Below are positions 55,860 to 63,314 of a stretch of 64,000 bases of DNA, piece after piece. This DNA is from Flavobacterium tegetincola DSM 22377 (GTDB taxonomy: Bacteria; Bacteroidota; Bacteroidia; Flavobacteriales; Flavobacteriaceae). Position 1 is the first letter of the stretch. Each line of letters opens with the position of its first letter. The DNA lies in contig NZ_AUDN01000015.1 of NCBI RefSeq assembly GCF_000425485.1, forward strand, positions 124,001 through 188,000, given 5' to 3'. The notes under the pieces are model-generated. The model had not been told where the DNA came from and searched no databases. It worked only from the letters and a program-made list of their open reading frames with translations. A program made the translations under genes and the position numbers.

Positions 55860-56354
55860 TTAAATATTAAGGTTATTTTTAGCTTCTGCTAACGAATCCA
55901 TTACATTTTTACATTTATTCATTTCGGGTAAAGCAGATAAACGGACCACTTCTTGCCAATTTTCTAGTAACAAATTTGCATCAACCAATAACCTACGAAT
56001 TCTTAGTTTTACGATTGCAGGGTTTACACTAAAAACCGTTTCTGTCAGTGCAAAATGATGAGCATTGGTTTGATATTCTTGAATAATCAAGGGCTCTGGT
56101 AAATTACTAGCCTGTTTTGACAAACTAGATGGTTTAGCTGTTTTTTGTAAAGCTTCACTTAATGTAGAAACCACTTTTCCGTATTCCTCTGCAAAGAATT
56201 GACAAAGTGCCATATTATAAAGTAAGGCACCACTTGGATTTTTTGCATTTGCTATTAGTTCCTTAAATATTCCATAAGCCAATAACCATTGAGCGGAGTT
56301 GATGTAGATAACGCCATCGGTAAATAATTCGTTATCATTGGTTTGGTTATTCAT
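55860..56354 (-). CDS. TPR protein (p67phox-like N-terminus)
   Basis: Soluble protein of about 164 residues from ATG 56354. The beginning (F-T-D-G-V-I-Y-I-N-S-A-Q-W-L-L-A-Y-G-I-F-K-E-L) and L-L-Y-N-M-A-L-C-Q-F-F form TPR-like helix pairs. Two further helices lie at the end (V-K-L-R-I-R-R-L-L-V-D-A-N-L-L). The D-G-x-x-x-x-x-x-x-W-x-x-A pattern is that of NADPH-oxidase-regulator-type TPRs. Upstream of the ankyrin genes; adaptor role likely, partner unknown. Confidence 0.7.
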   Translation of the reverse strand: MNNQTNDNELFTDGVIYINSAQWLLAYGIFKELIANAKNPSGALLYNMALCQFFAEEYGKVVSTLSEALQKTAKPSSLSKQASNLPEPLIIQEYQTNAHHFALTETVFSVNPAIVKLRIRRLLVDANLLLENWQEVVRLSALPEMNKCKNVMDSLAEAKNNLNI

Positions 56355-56440
56355 TTTTTGGTTAATTAACATAGGTTTGTGGGTTTACAGCCTGCCATTA
56401 CACAACTAATTGGACATGGTGCGAGGAAAAAGTAATGTTG

Positions 56441-56554
56441 TTATTTGATTTCTCTAAAATATAAAGTGCCCTGACTAAATATCCCAGCACCAATAAGTGT
56501 AATTGCACCAACTTTTACTTTTTCGGCTACTGTTAATGTTTTATTTTTTTCCAT
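56441..56554 (-). CDS. Possible 37-residue membrane peptide
   Basis: ATG 56552-56554 to TAA 56441-56443: M-E-K-N-K-T-L-T-V-A-E-K-V-K-V, then one hydrophobic stretch (G-A-I-T-L-I-G-A-G-I-F) and a charged end. The composition is protein-like and the codons avoid rare ones, but no Shine-Dalgarno sequence is present. Could be a small membrane peptide or a remnant. Confidence 0.35.
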   Translation of the reverse strand: MEKNKTLTVAEKVKVGAITLIGAGIFSQGTLYFREIK

Positions 56555-56700
56555 TGGATATGTTGTTTACGAAGATGAATTTAGAGTTTTCAAACTTTGA
56601 ATTTGCCCTAAGTTTTTATCCGTAAACAATTAGTCTTTATTCGTTAGACAGGAAAAAATATTCGTTTAGTGATAGTTTGGCTGAGCTATCGAATAAAGTG

Positions 56701-56799
56701 TCAAGAAATCTTATCCAATTTTTTATTCCAGCTTTTTAAGGCTCGTTTCAATTCAACAGAAAAATAATAAAGAGACTCTTGGTCATCTGTGTTTTCCAT
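56701..56799 (-). CDS. Possible 32-residue peptide or fragment
   Basis: ATG 56797-56799 to TGA 56701-56703: acidic start (M-E-N-T-D-D-Q-E-S), then Y-Y-F-S-V-E-L-K-R-A-L-K-S-W-N-K-K-L. Helical, amphipathic. Probably a remnant; weak support. Confidence 0.25.
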   Translation of the reverse strand: MENTDDQESLYYFSVELKRALKSWNKKLDKIS

Positions 56800-56873
56800 C
56801 TGAATAGTTCTAGATTATTTTCTCTTAGAGGTCGAAACAATGGACAGAGGTTTTAAAACGATGTGAGGAAAAA

Positions 56874-57332
56874 TTATTCTACAGATTTTATCTTGGTAAT
56901 CAAACCACCCCCTAAAAAATCCTTCAATATCCCTTCAGAATTATCTCTAACGTATAAATAGTCTTTAAAACTTCCTTCGCTATTTTTTCCATTGCTTAAA
57001 TAGTAACCAAAAAAATGGCTTGGACTAAATTCGAAACCATTTTTTTTTATTTTACAACAATAAAAATTCATTCCGCTATTTTCAATATAATAGACCCCTT
57101 TCCACCTTGCTCCAAAAATTCGACAAATTGTTTCTCCGAAATAAGCGGTTAATTCCGCTACTAATTTTCCGGATGCGACCCCATCTTTTGGAATTTCGTT
57201 TTCCAAAATTTTGTCTACTTCTTTTTCCAAACTCTCTATACTGAAATCTAATTTGTACCCTTTTCTTAAATACTTTTCACTTACTTTTTTAGCAATTTGT
57301 TTTGGGTCATCTTCTTCATTTAGTTTTTTCAT
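56874..57332 (-). CDS. Cytoplasmic protein, immunity-like (DUF3806-type motif)
   Basis: Soluble protein of 152 residues. A helical start and E-L-T-A-Y-F-G-E-T-I-C-R-I-F-G-A-R-W (about 65-82) are followed by a beta hairpin region (Y-C-C-K-I-K-K-N-G-F-E-F-S-P-S-H-F-F). The A-Y-x-G-E-x-x-x-R-x-x-G-x-x-W string resembles DUF3806-like proteins and related small immunity-type proteins. Assignment is by motif only. Confidence 0.55.
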   Translation of the reverse strand: MKKLNEEDDPKQIAKKVSEKYLRKGYKLDFSIESLEKEVDKILENEIPKDGVASGKLVAELTAYFGETICRIFGARWKGVYYIENSGMNFYCCKIKKNGFEFSPSHFFGYYLSNGKNSEGSFKDYLYVRDNSEGILKDFLGGGLITKIKSVE

Positions 57333-57459
57333 AATTGTTGCTATATTCTAAATAACAGCCTTTTTTGTAAAGGCCTTAAAATCGATTTTTTATTAGAAAT
57401 AGCAAATCTTCGTTTGTCATTTTCAGAAATGTTTTTTTAGGCTTACAATTCACTAAACC

Positions 57460-58398
57460 CTACATATCCATATCGTAAGTAAAGGTATTCCATCTCAATA
57501 ACTCTAAATGATTCTTGCTTTTTGGTTTGGCGAAATAGAAGTTATGCATGTAAGTAACCGTATAAGGTATACTTTCTTTTTTCCAAAACCCCCTTAATGC
57601 GGGTGCACTAAGTAAGGCATTTTGCTCCCTTGTTATCGGATTATAGATAAGCTGTAAGGTTGCCATTTTGTAATTTTCTGTAAAACGAATCTTACAGCTA
57701 TCTATTGGGTAAAGTTTTAGTTTGTTATTGAAAAACCGTTCTCTCTCATTGATCACCCACTCTGGCTTCATATTTCTTAACTGGGAAGATTGGTATTCGG
57801 CTACCTCTATTTTTTTTACAAACGCCTTTGCATTTTTATCATTTACATCTGCTACAATTGCTTTGTAACGAGCATATAAACTGTCTTTTAGATTCTTTTC
57901 CTTTCTTAAATCCACATAATCTTCTTCTTTAAAAAAATGATAAGCCGGTTTGGCCTTAAATTCTATTTCCTTCACATAATAATGCTTTTTTAAATCTTCT
58001 TCCGTTAAATCAGAATACAGAATCTCAAAATTCTCGTAAATTCCATCGTCTTGATCATCATCTTCGTCCAGTTCAATAGTTAAAATTTTATCGTCGCCTT
58101 TTGGCGTATAATTTTTCATTGCTTTAGAACTCAAGTCTAGTATCACTTCTAATTTTTGAGTGCCTGTTTTCTCTATTCCCATATCTAAATAGGTAAGCCC
58201 TTGCGATACCAATACCGGAAGAATTGGAAAGCCATTAATTAAAATTTGGGCTTGGTAGGCATTATAAATCGTTACAGTATAGCTACTCGCTTTTTCATTG
58301 TAAACAAGCTTATTGGTTAAGCCGACCTCTTCTTTAATTTGGCCTTTGCTACAACTTGTAAACATTAAACCTGCCACTATAATTAGTAAATACTTCAT
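57460..58398 (-). CDS. Lipoprotein, tandem copy B
   Basis: ATG 58398 gives a clean lipoprotein signal (L-M-F-T-S-C, Cys16; 312 residues); an upstream start at 58467 adds 23 residues with no signal features. The mature N-terminus (K-E-E-V-G-L-T-N-K-L-V-Y-N) and much of the body are identical or similar to the neighbour 58507-59439. Shared blocks include I-N-G-F-P, Y-H-F-F-K-E, N-D-K-N-A-K-A-F-V-K-K-I-E-V-A-E-Y-Q-S and the end F-T-Y-D-M-D-M. Beta-rich N-terminal half, helical middle. Function unknown. Confidence 0.75.
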   Translation of the reverse strand: MKYLLIIVAGLMFTSCSKGQIKEEVGLTNKLVYNEKASSYTVTIYNAYQAQILINGFPILPVLVSQGLTYLDMGIEKTGTQKLEVILDLSSKAMKNYTPKGDDKILTIELDEDDDQDDGIYENFEILYSDLTEEDLKKHYYVKEIEFKAKPAYHFFKEEDYVDLRKEKNLKDSLYARYKAIVADVNDKNAKAFVKKIEVAEYQSSQLRNMKPEWVINERERFFNNKLKLYPIDSCKIRFTENYKMATLQLIYNPITREQNALLSAPALRGFWKKESIPYTVTYMHNFYFAKPKSKNHLELLRWNTFTYDMDM

Positions 58399-58506
58399 TC
58401 TGTAAGTGTTATTTTTTCTATTTGTTTTTATTGTAAAGCGCAATGCATTTCTCCTGATGATCAGCAAAAAAAAGCACTTAACATTTTAGTGTTTAAACTT
58501 GATAAA

Positions 58507-59439
58507 CTACATGTCCATATCGTAAGTAAAAGTTCTCCACCTCAATAACTCTAAACTATTTTTGCTTTTTGACTTAGCAAAGAAAAAATAATGGTAATAA
58601 TCTATAAATTTCGGGAAGGTTCCTTTCTCCCATATTCCTGATAAAGCAGGAAAGTTAATTTTTGAGTTTTTTGCACCATTTGATATATGATATTTTAATC
58701 CAATAGTTGCCATCTTGCCATTGTCTGTAAACACTAATTTGCAACTATCTATTGGAGGTAATTTCAGTTTGTTTTTAAAAAAACGTTCCCTTTCTTTAAA
58801 TACCCATTCCTTTTCCATGTTGCGTAATTGTGCAGATTGATATTCCGCTACTTCAATTTTCTTTACAAAAGCCTTCGCATTTTTATCATTTACATCATTA
58901 ACAATTGATTGATAACGAGCATATAAACTATCTAACAGATTGGGCTGTTTTCTTAAATCAACATATTCGTTTTCTTTAAAAAAATGATAAGCTGGCTCGG
59001 CCTCAAATTTTATCTCTTTGATGTAATATCCTTTTTTGAAATCTTCTTCTTTTAAATCTGAATACAGAACTTTAAAATTTTCCTCGTCTTCTTCGTTATT
59101 ACCTTTTTTAAGTTCGATAGTTAAAACTTCATCGTATAAGTTAGGTTCAGGGTTTTTGAATGTTACTTGATTTAAATCCAGAATGACCTTAAATTTTTGA
59201 GAACCTACTTTTTCCAATCCTAAATCTAAAAAAGTTCCCCCAGCCCTAGGCAAAACGGGGTGAAGTGGAAAACCATTGATGAAAATCTCTGCCTGATAGG
59301 AATTGTTTACATATATAAGGTAATTGGTGCTCTTTTTATTGTAAACAAGCTTGTTGGTTAAACCCACTTCTTCCTTTATTTGGCCTTTGCTACAGCTCGT
59401 AAAAATTAAACTAGCTATTATGATTGGTAAATATCTCAT
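58507..59439 (-). CDS. Lipoprotein, tandem copy A
   Basis: Lipoprotein of 310 residues (L-I-F-T-S-C, Cys16). Almost the same signal and first mature residues as its neighbour, then divergence in the acidic loop near 115-125 and in the last third (residues about 240-290). The longest identical stretch covers the helical middle (about 193-215). An adjacent duplication with two diverging patches, suggesting altered partner binding. Confidence 0.75.
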   Translation of the reverse strand: MRYLPIIIASLIFTSCSKGQIKEEVGLTNKLVYNKKSTNYLIYVNNSYQAEIFINGFPLHPVLPRAGGTFLDLGLEKVGSQKFKVILDLNQVTFKNPEPNLYDEVLTIELKKGNNEEDEENFKVLYSDLKEEDFKKGYYIKEIKFEAEPAYHFFKENEYVDLRKQPNLLDSLYARYQSIVNDVNDKNAKAFVKKIEVAEYQSAQLRNMEKEWVFKERERFFKNKLKLPPIDSCKLVFTDNGKMATIGLKYHISNGAKNSKINFPALSGIWEKGTFPKFIDYYHYFFFAKSKSKNSLELLRWRTFTYDMDM

Positions 59440-59448
59440 TGTTAAATT

Positions 59449-60021
59449 TTATCTTTTTGCTTTGTTTTTATTGTAGATTGCTATACATTTTTCTTGATAA
59501 TCAAAGTTGATAGCATCGGTAAAAGTTTCCAAATAGGTTTTCGGGAAAACCATTTCTACATTAATAATTTCCTTTACCACTTTGCCCTTCACCTCGGTTT
59601 CAATTATACCCGCGTATTTATTGGTCAATAAATCAACACTCGATTTGTAAAGTCTTTGGTTAGGATTATCTCTCCCCAAGACATCATCGCTTCTGCGCAT
59701 TTGTACCAACTGCATTTTCTTAGCGACCTTGTTGTATTCGAAAACACTGATAAATCCCGAACGGTCGTAATCGTTCCAAAACTCAAAACCTTTTGTGGTT
59801 TGCACCAAGGTATTACCGAAATTTAAGTGGATAATCTCTTTGCTTTCTACTTTTTTATAGCGTTGTGTAGAAAGCCAGAGCACCAAAATGTCTTTATCAC
59901 TATCTATAAACACACTGTCTTTCTTTCCATCTCCGTCAAAATCTTTCACAATTTTACGGGTGGTTTGTGCGAAAGCTAGGTTTGCCAATGCCGTAAATAA
60001 AAAAACGGTATAGTATTTCAT
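59449..60021 (-). CDS. Secreted FG-GAP-like protein
   Basis: Protein of 190 residues; signal peptide ends N-L-A-F-A-Q. Immediately after it comes D-F-D-G-D-G-K-K-D-S-V (about 26-36), a calcium-binding FG-GAP-type loop. A beta-rich body of XAC2610-like type follows (W-L-S-T-Q-R-Y, F-E-F-W-N-D-Y-D-R-S-G-F). A four-base overlap (ATGA) with the gene before it shows coupling. Candidate periplasmic inhibitor-type protein (inference). Confidence 0.7.
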   Translation of the reverse strand: MKYYTVFLFTALANLAFAQTTRKIVKDFDGDGKKDSVFIDSDKDILVLWLSTQRYKKVESKEIIHLNFGNTLVQTTKGFEFWNDYDRSGFISVFEYNKVAKKMQLVQMRRSDDVLGRDNPNQRLYKSSVDLLTNKYAGIIETEVKGKVVKEIINVEMVFPKTYLETFTDAINFDYQEKCIAIYNKNKAKR

Positions 60022-60473
60022 TTCATGTAATTTTTTAAGTCCGTGTCAAAATATGGTATGTTTTCAATATGCTTTTTAGCAATAAAAATGTCTTTATCTA
60101 TAACAAAAAGTCTATAAACCCTATCAACTGTCAATCTAAAATTCGGAATGTCGTTTTGTATAGTCTTGATTCCTAATTGTTCTAGTTTGTATTTAAAATC
60201 GTCAAGTATCTTGTTTGACCGTGTAAATGCAATTAAGTGCCAATGTTCAATTTTAGAAACAAATTCAGAATAGTAAGCCATCGCAACCTCTTTGTCTGCA
60301 GTTGAAAATATAGGCTTTGATTTTATCCCTCGTTCAGTGTAATAAACTGTCCAGTTTTGATTATCAAATCCTAAGCAATGAACATCATTTTTCATTGTGC
60401 CAACAATTCCTTCTATGTAAAAATTAGTATAACCTTCTGATATGAAATTATTGTAAAGGTTTTTTAAATCCAT
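60018..60473 (-). CDS. Cytoplasmic protein, immunity-like
   Basis: Soluble protein of 151 residues: N-F-Y-I-E-G-I-V-G near 17, C-L-G-F-D-N-Q-N-W-T-V-Y-Y-T-E-R-G near 33 and a helix E-V-A-M-A-Y-Y-S-E-F near 61. The W-x-V-Y-Y-x-E-R-G plus helix pattern is common in single-domain immunity-type proteins that neighbour polymorphic toxins. It overlaps genes on both sides (10 and 4 bases), an operon arrangement. No toxin is nearby. Confidence 0.6.
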   Translation of the reverse strand: MDLKNLYNNFISEGYTNFYIEGIVGTMKNDVHCLGFDNQNWTVYYTERGIKSKPIFSTADKEVAMAYYSEFVSKIEHWHLIAFTRSNKILDDFKYKLEQLGIKTIQNDIPNFRLTVDRVYRLFVIDKDIFIAKKHIENIPYFDTDLKNYMK

Positions 60474-60904
60474 GGTTCCCTAATTATCGCCTGCTCTAAA
60501 TATTTGAAATCCCCGACCGTTTTGTTATTTTCCAAAATAAAAAATACACGGCCTTTTCCATCATGATCCATAAAATACTCCTCACACAATAGCGTATTTT
60601 CGTCTACCAAATCAATATATAATATGGTTTTTGCGTTCCTATGAGTCAACTCACATTTAATGTGCTTTTTATCGCTTTCAACTTTGTAATACCCCGTCCA
60701 AATCTCTTTTTGTTTTGATTCATGCAAGCCTGCCATCCTTCTAATAAAAGTAATCCTATTCGTAATTTTCACTTCATTCTCTGAAATAAATTCGAGATAC
60801 TGATAATATATAATCCCGAAAATAGTTCCACCATTGTGAATATCGGTCTCCGCTAAAGGTGCCGAGATATATGTTTTTCCTAAAACGTGGCTTGTGGTAA
60901 TCAT
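60464..60904 (-). CDS. Cytoplasmic protein, beta-barrel-like
   Basis: Soluble protein of 146 residues with regular strands of eight to ten residues (I-F-G-I-I-Y-Y-Q-Y-L-E-F, N-E-V-K-I-T-N-R-I-T-F, I-W-T-G-Y-Y-K-V-E-S, H-I-K-C-E-L-T, T-L-L-C-E-E-Y-F-M). They resemble a small lipocalin-like or META-type barrel. No export signal. First gene of the overlapping trio down to 59449. Confidence 0.6.
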   Translation of the reverse strand: MITTSHVLGKTYISAPLAETDIHNGGTIFGIIYYQYLEFISENEVKITNRITFIRRMAGLHESKQKEIWTGYYKVESDKKHIKCELTHRNAKTILYIDLVDENTLLCEEYFMDHDGKGRVFFILENNKTVGDFKYLEQAIIREPWI

Positions 60905-61058
60905 ATTTTTTCAGCTTGTTTGTTGCACAATATATTTAGTCAAAGCATTAAATGCTTCGTAATGTTTAAATTCGAAATGCTTTTTGTTATGGGTATTTAC
61001 TACCTATCATACAATACGCAAATCAATGGTATAGAAAATCTAATATCTGATTTTCAAT

Positions 61059-61898
61059 TTATTTTAAAAATTCAACTATTTCTCTAAAATTTTTCTCCTT
61101 TGCAAATTCAATCGGCAGTTTACCATAGTAAATATCATCACCGCAATCAAAAGTTTCTGTCTTATTTTTATCGGCACCTCTTTTTATCAAGTATTTCACC
61201 ATTTCCAGATTATTGTTTTTTATGGCGATAATTAATGCCGTTTGCCCTTCGCAATCATTATAATCTAAATTATCTTTTATTAAAACCAAAGCATTCAATG
61301 CTTCGTAATCTGATTTACGTACGGCCTCATGGTAAAACCACAAATTTCCACGAACATCGCCCACGTCTTGATTAGCGCCTTTTGATAACAAATACTTTGC
61401 GCCATCATAAAACTGGTAAAAACCTGCTTTACTAAATGAACCATTGTTTTTATAAGGAACGCCTTTACTGATGAGATACTTCATAATCTCTAGCCTATTG
61501 TATTCTGCAACGTCTAAAATAAGATCCTGTTTTTTATCATTAATGGTTGCGCCACCATCAATCATAAACTTAGCTAAGGTTATATTGTCGGCAGTCATAA
61601 TTACCGCTTTCAGTGGTGTAATCTTGTTTTTTGGCTCGTAATTGGGAGAAAACTTGGTCTTCAGCATTTCAATTACTCGTTCTGTATTGTTGGCGAAAAT
61701 TGCTTCATACAATTCATCAGTAACCTTCCAAGTATCGCTAGACAGTGTTGAAACTGATTGCTGGTTTTCAATTGGTGGCACTTCATCCAATGTAACACGC
61801 TCCACTTTTTGGTTTTTCTTTACTTCAGTATTGCAAGAAAATAAAATCATTCCAATTGTCAGCGAAAATAATAATGGCGTTAAATGCTTCTTTTTCAT
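61059..61898 (-). CDS. Ankyrin-repeat lipoprotein
   Basis: Lipoprotein of 279 residues (I-L-F-S-C, Cys22). Five to six ankyrin repeats (T-P-L-K-A-V-I-M-T, L-A-K-F-M-I-D-G-G-A-T, Y-L-L-S-K-G-A-N-Q, Q-T-A-L-I-I-A-I, L-I-K-R-G-A-D-K) cover residues about 60-279. Envelope-anchored ankyrin, in contrast to the two cytoplasmic ones at 53-56 kb. Likely binds an envelope protein. It begins four bases after the preceding gene's stop. Confidence 0.85.
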   Translation of the reverse strand: MKKKHLTPLLFSLTIGMILFSCNTEVKKNQKVERVTLDEVPPIENQQSVSTLSSDTWKVTDELYEAIFANNTERVIEMLKTKFSPNYEPKNKITPLKAVIMTADNITLAKFMIDGGATINDKKQDLILDVAEYNRLEIMKYLISKGVPYKNNGSFSKAGFYQFYDGAKYLLSKGANQDVGDVRGNLWFYHEAVRKSDYEALNALVLIKDNLDYNDCEGQTALIIAIKNNNLEMVKYLIKRGADKNKTETFDCGDDIYYGKLPIEFAKEKNFREIVEFLK

Positions 61899-61902
61899 AT
61901 GC

Positions 61903-62697
61903 TTAATTTGGTTGATGTTTGATCATATAGGCCATAAATGTTTGTTGAAAATCAGTTAGACTTTGATCGCCGGAAACTACTATTTTTCCGTTACTGTAAA
62001 TTTGATATTGGCCATCTTTATTCTGCTTTGGACTCCAAATAATTCCCTCTTTAATCTTTCCATATTCGTCGGTTTTTAAGTTGGCTACAATTGATTTATT
62101 AAATTGCATAGCATAAGCGCCTTCATAAATTCGGAGTAGTGCATCTTCTTTTGAGAAAAATTCTGCCATGTGTTCAAAAATAGCATCATCTGTTTCTAAT
62201 TCGTTTGGATAATCCATCCGCACAAAAAGTTTGTACATTTTATCTAAATCCAGGTCTTCTGAAGTAAGTTTATTCAATGTAACCCCGTAGCTAATGGGCT
62301 TATTATTTTTCCATTCAATAGAAATGGTACTGTTTTTTGGCAAATTATCAATGTCAAATTTAATTTCTTGGACAGCCAAATAAACGGTATTTTTATATAA
62401 GAGTTCTCGGCCAAGCATTTTTTCATCATTAAGATAAATTTTTATAGTTGCATTTGGTTCCTGCGCATTAGTAATCACAATTCGATTGTTCGCTTTAGTA
62501 AACGTGAGTGCATTTCCGTAGTTCACCGCAACCATTTCTACCAAAAAACTTTCCAATTGTTCCCCTTTATAGTTTTTAGTGGTTTGTCCGCTTTCAATTT
62601 TTACGGTTATAGATTGTTTGATTTGTGAAAAAGAGGAAGCACTCATAAATAGTAAAATAAAGGCGAGTAAGTATTTGAGGTTGTATTGATTTTTCAT
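61903..62697 (-). CDS. Secreted protein, unknown
   Basis: Protein of 264 residues, signal peptide ending S-A-S-S-F-S-Q. Beta-rich: V-K-I-E-S-G-Q-T, A-T-I-K-I-Y-L-N-D-E, S-T-I-S-I-E-W. A C-terminal part has helices and G-Q-Y-Q-I-Y-S-N-G-K-I-V-V. Translated between two lipoprotein genes with gaps of 4 and 11 bases. Not recognised. Confidence 0.65.
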   Translation of the reverse strand: MKNQYNLKYLLAFILLFMSASSFSQIKQSITVKIESGQTTKNYKGEQLESFLVEMVAVNYGNALTFTKANNRIVITNAQEPNATIKIYLNDEKMLGRELLYKNTVYLAVQEIKFDIDNLPKNSTISIEWKNNKPISYGVTLNKLTSEDLDLDKMYKLFVRMDYPNELETDDAIFEHMAEFFSKEDALLRIYEGAYAMQFNKSIVANLKTDEYGKIKEGIIWSPKQNKDGQYQIYSNGKIVVSGDQSLTDFQQTFMAYMIKHQPN

Positions 62698-62708
62698 AGA
62701 GATTAGTT

Positions 62709-63314
62709 TTAAGGCAATTTCTTATAAACAGTTATAATATTTTCTATCATACCATCTTTATCAACACGTACTAGCCATTTCTCATGTCCAATGGTGTCAA
62801 TATCATTATCGCCAACATAACCCCAATCCACTTGGTCAAAAATAATCTTCGTTTTGCTTATAATTTTCATTGCAATCGTATGGCTGGTAACGTCAAAATC
62901 TGTTGCTTTACCGATGTACAATTTATCAATCAGGTTGCCTTTTCTATCGTGAGTACAGAGAAACATTTGTGACGATACAGCACTATTGTAAAACATAGCA
63001 ACTAAAATACCGTTGCCCGGATTCAGATCAAGTTTGGATGCACTCAAATTCGCCAACTCCTTAATCGTATCGGTAATGTTGGGATAATATTTTGCCAAAC
63101 TTTCTTGCGTGAGTTCTCCGTAAATGGGTAAATCATTTATCGAAGTTTTAGCATTGTCTGGATTTGTCAAGACGTTGCTATCTATTGCATTATTTTCATC
63201 AACTATTACTGATTCAGTCGCAATTGAATCCATATTTTTATCAACCTTTTTATTGGATGTGCAACTGATTACCATTAAATATAAAATGGAGATGATTAAA
63301 AGTAAATTTTTCAT
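62709..63314 (-). CDS. Lipoprotein, unknown
   Basis: Lipoprotein of 201 residues (L-M-V-I-S-C, Cys18), with an Asn/Asp/Ser linker then a globular part (about 60-200) with F-Y-N-S-A-V, F-D-Q-V-D-W-G-Y-V-G-D and H-E-K-W-L-V-R-V-D-K-D-G. Starts directly after the stop of the upstream gene, so the two are coupled. Function unknown. Confidence 0.65.
   Translation of the reverse strand: MKNLLLIISILYLMVISCTSNKKVDKNMDSIATESVIVDENNAIDSNVLTNPDNAKTSINDLPIYGELTQESLAKYYPNITDTIKELANLSASKLDLNPGNGILVAMFYNSAVSSQMFLCTHDRKGNLIDKLYIGKATDFDVTSHTIAMKIISKTKIIFDQVDWGYVGDNDIDTIGHEKWLVRVDKDGMIENIITVYKKLP

Larger units (their letters stand above)
56373..56873. other. Gap with two possible very short genes
   Basis: A 500-base A/T-rich gap between two minus-strand genes. 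It contains two short minus-strand frames (56441-56554 and 56701-56799), listed separately, and no other open frame with coding character. No promoter was recognised with confidence. Confidence 0.4.
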
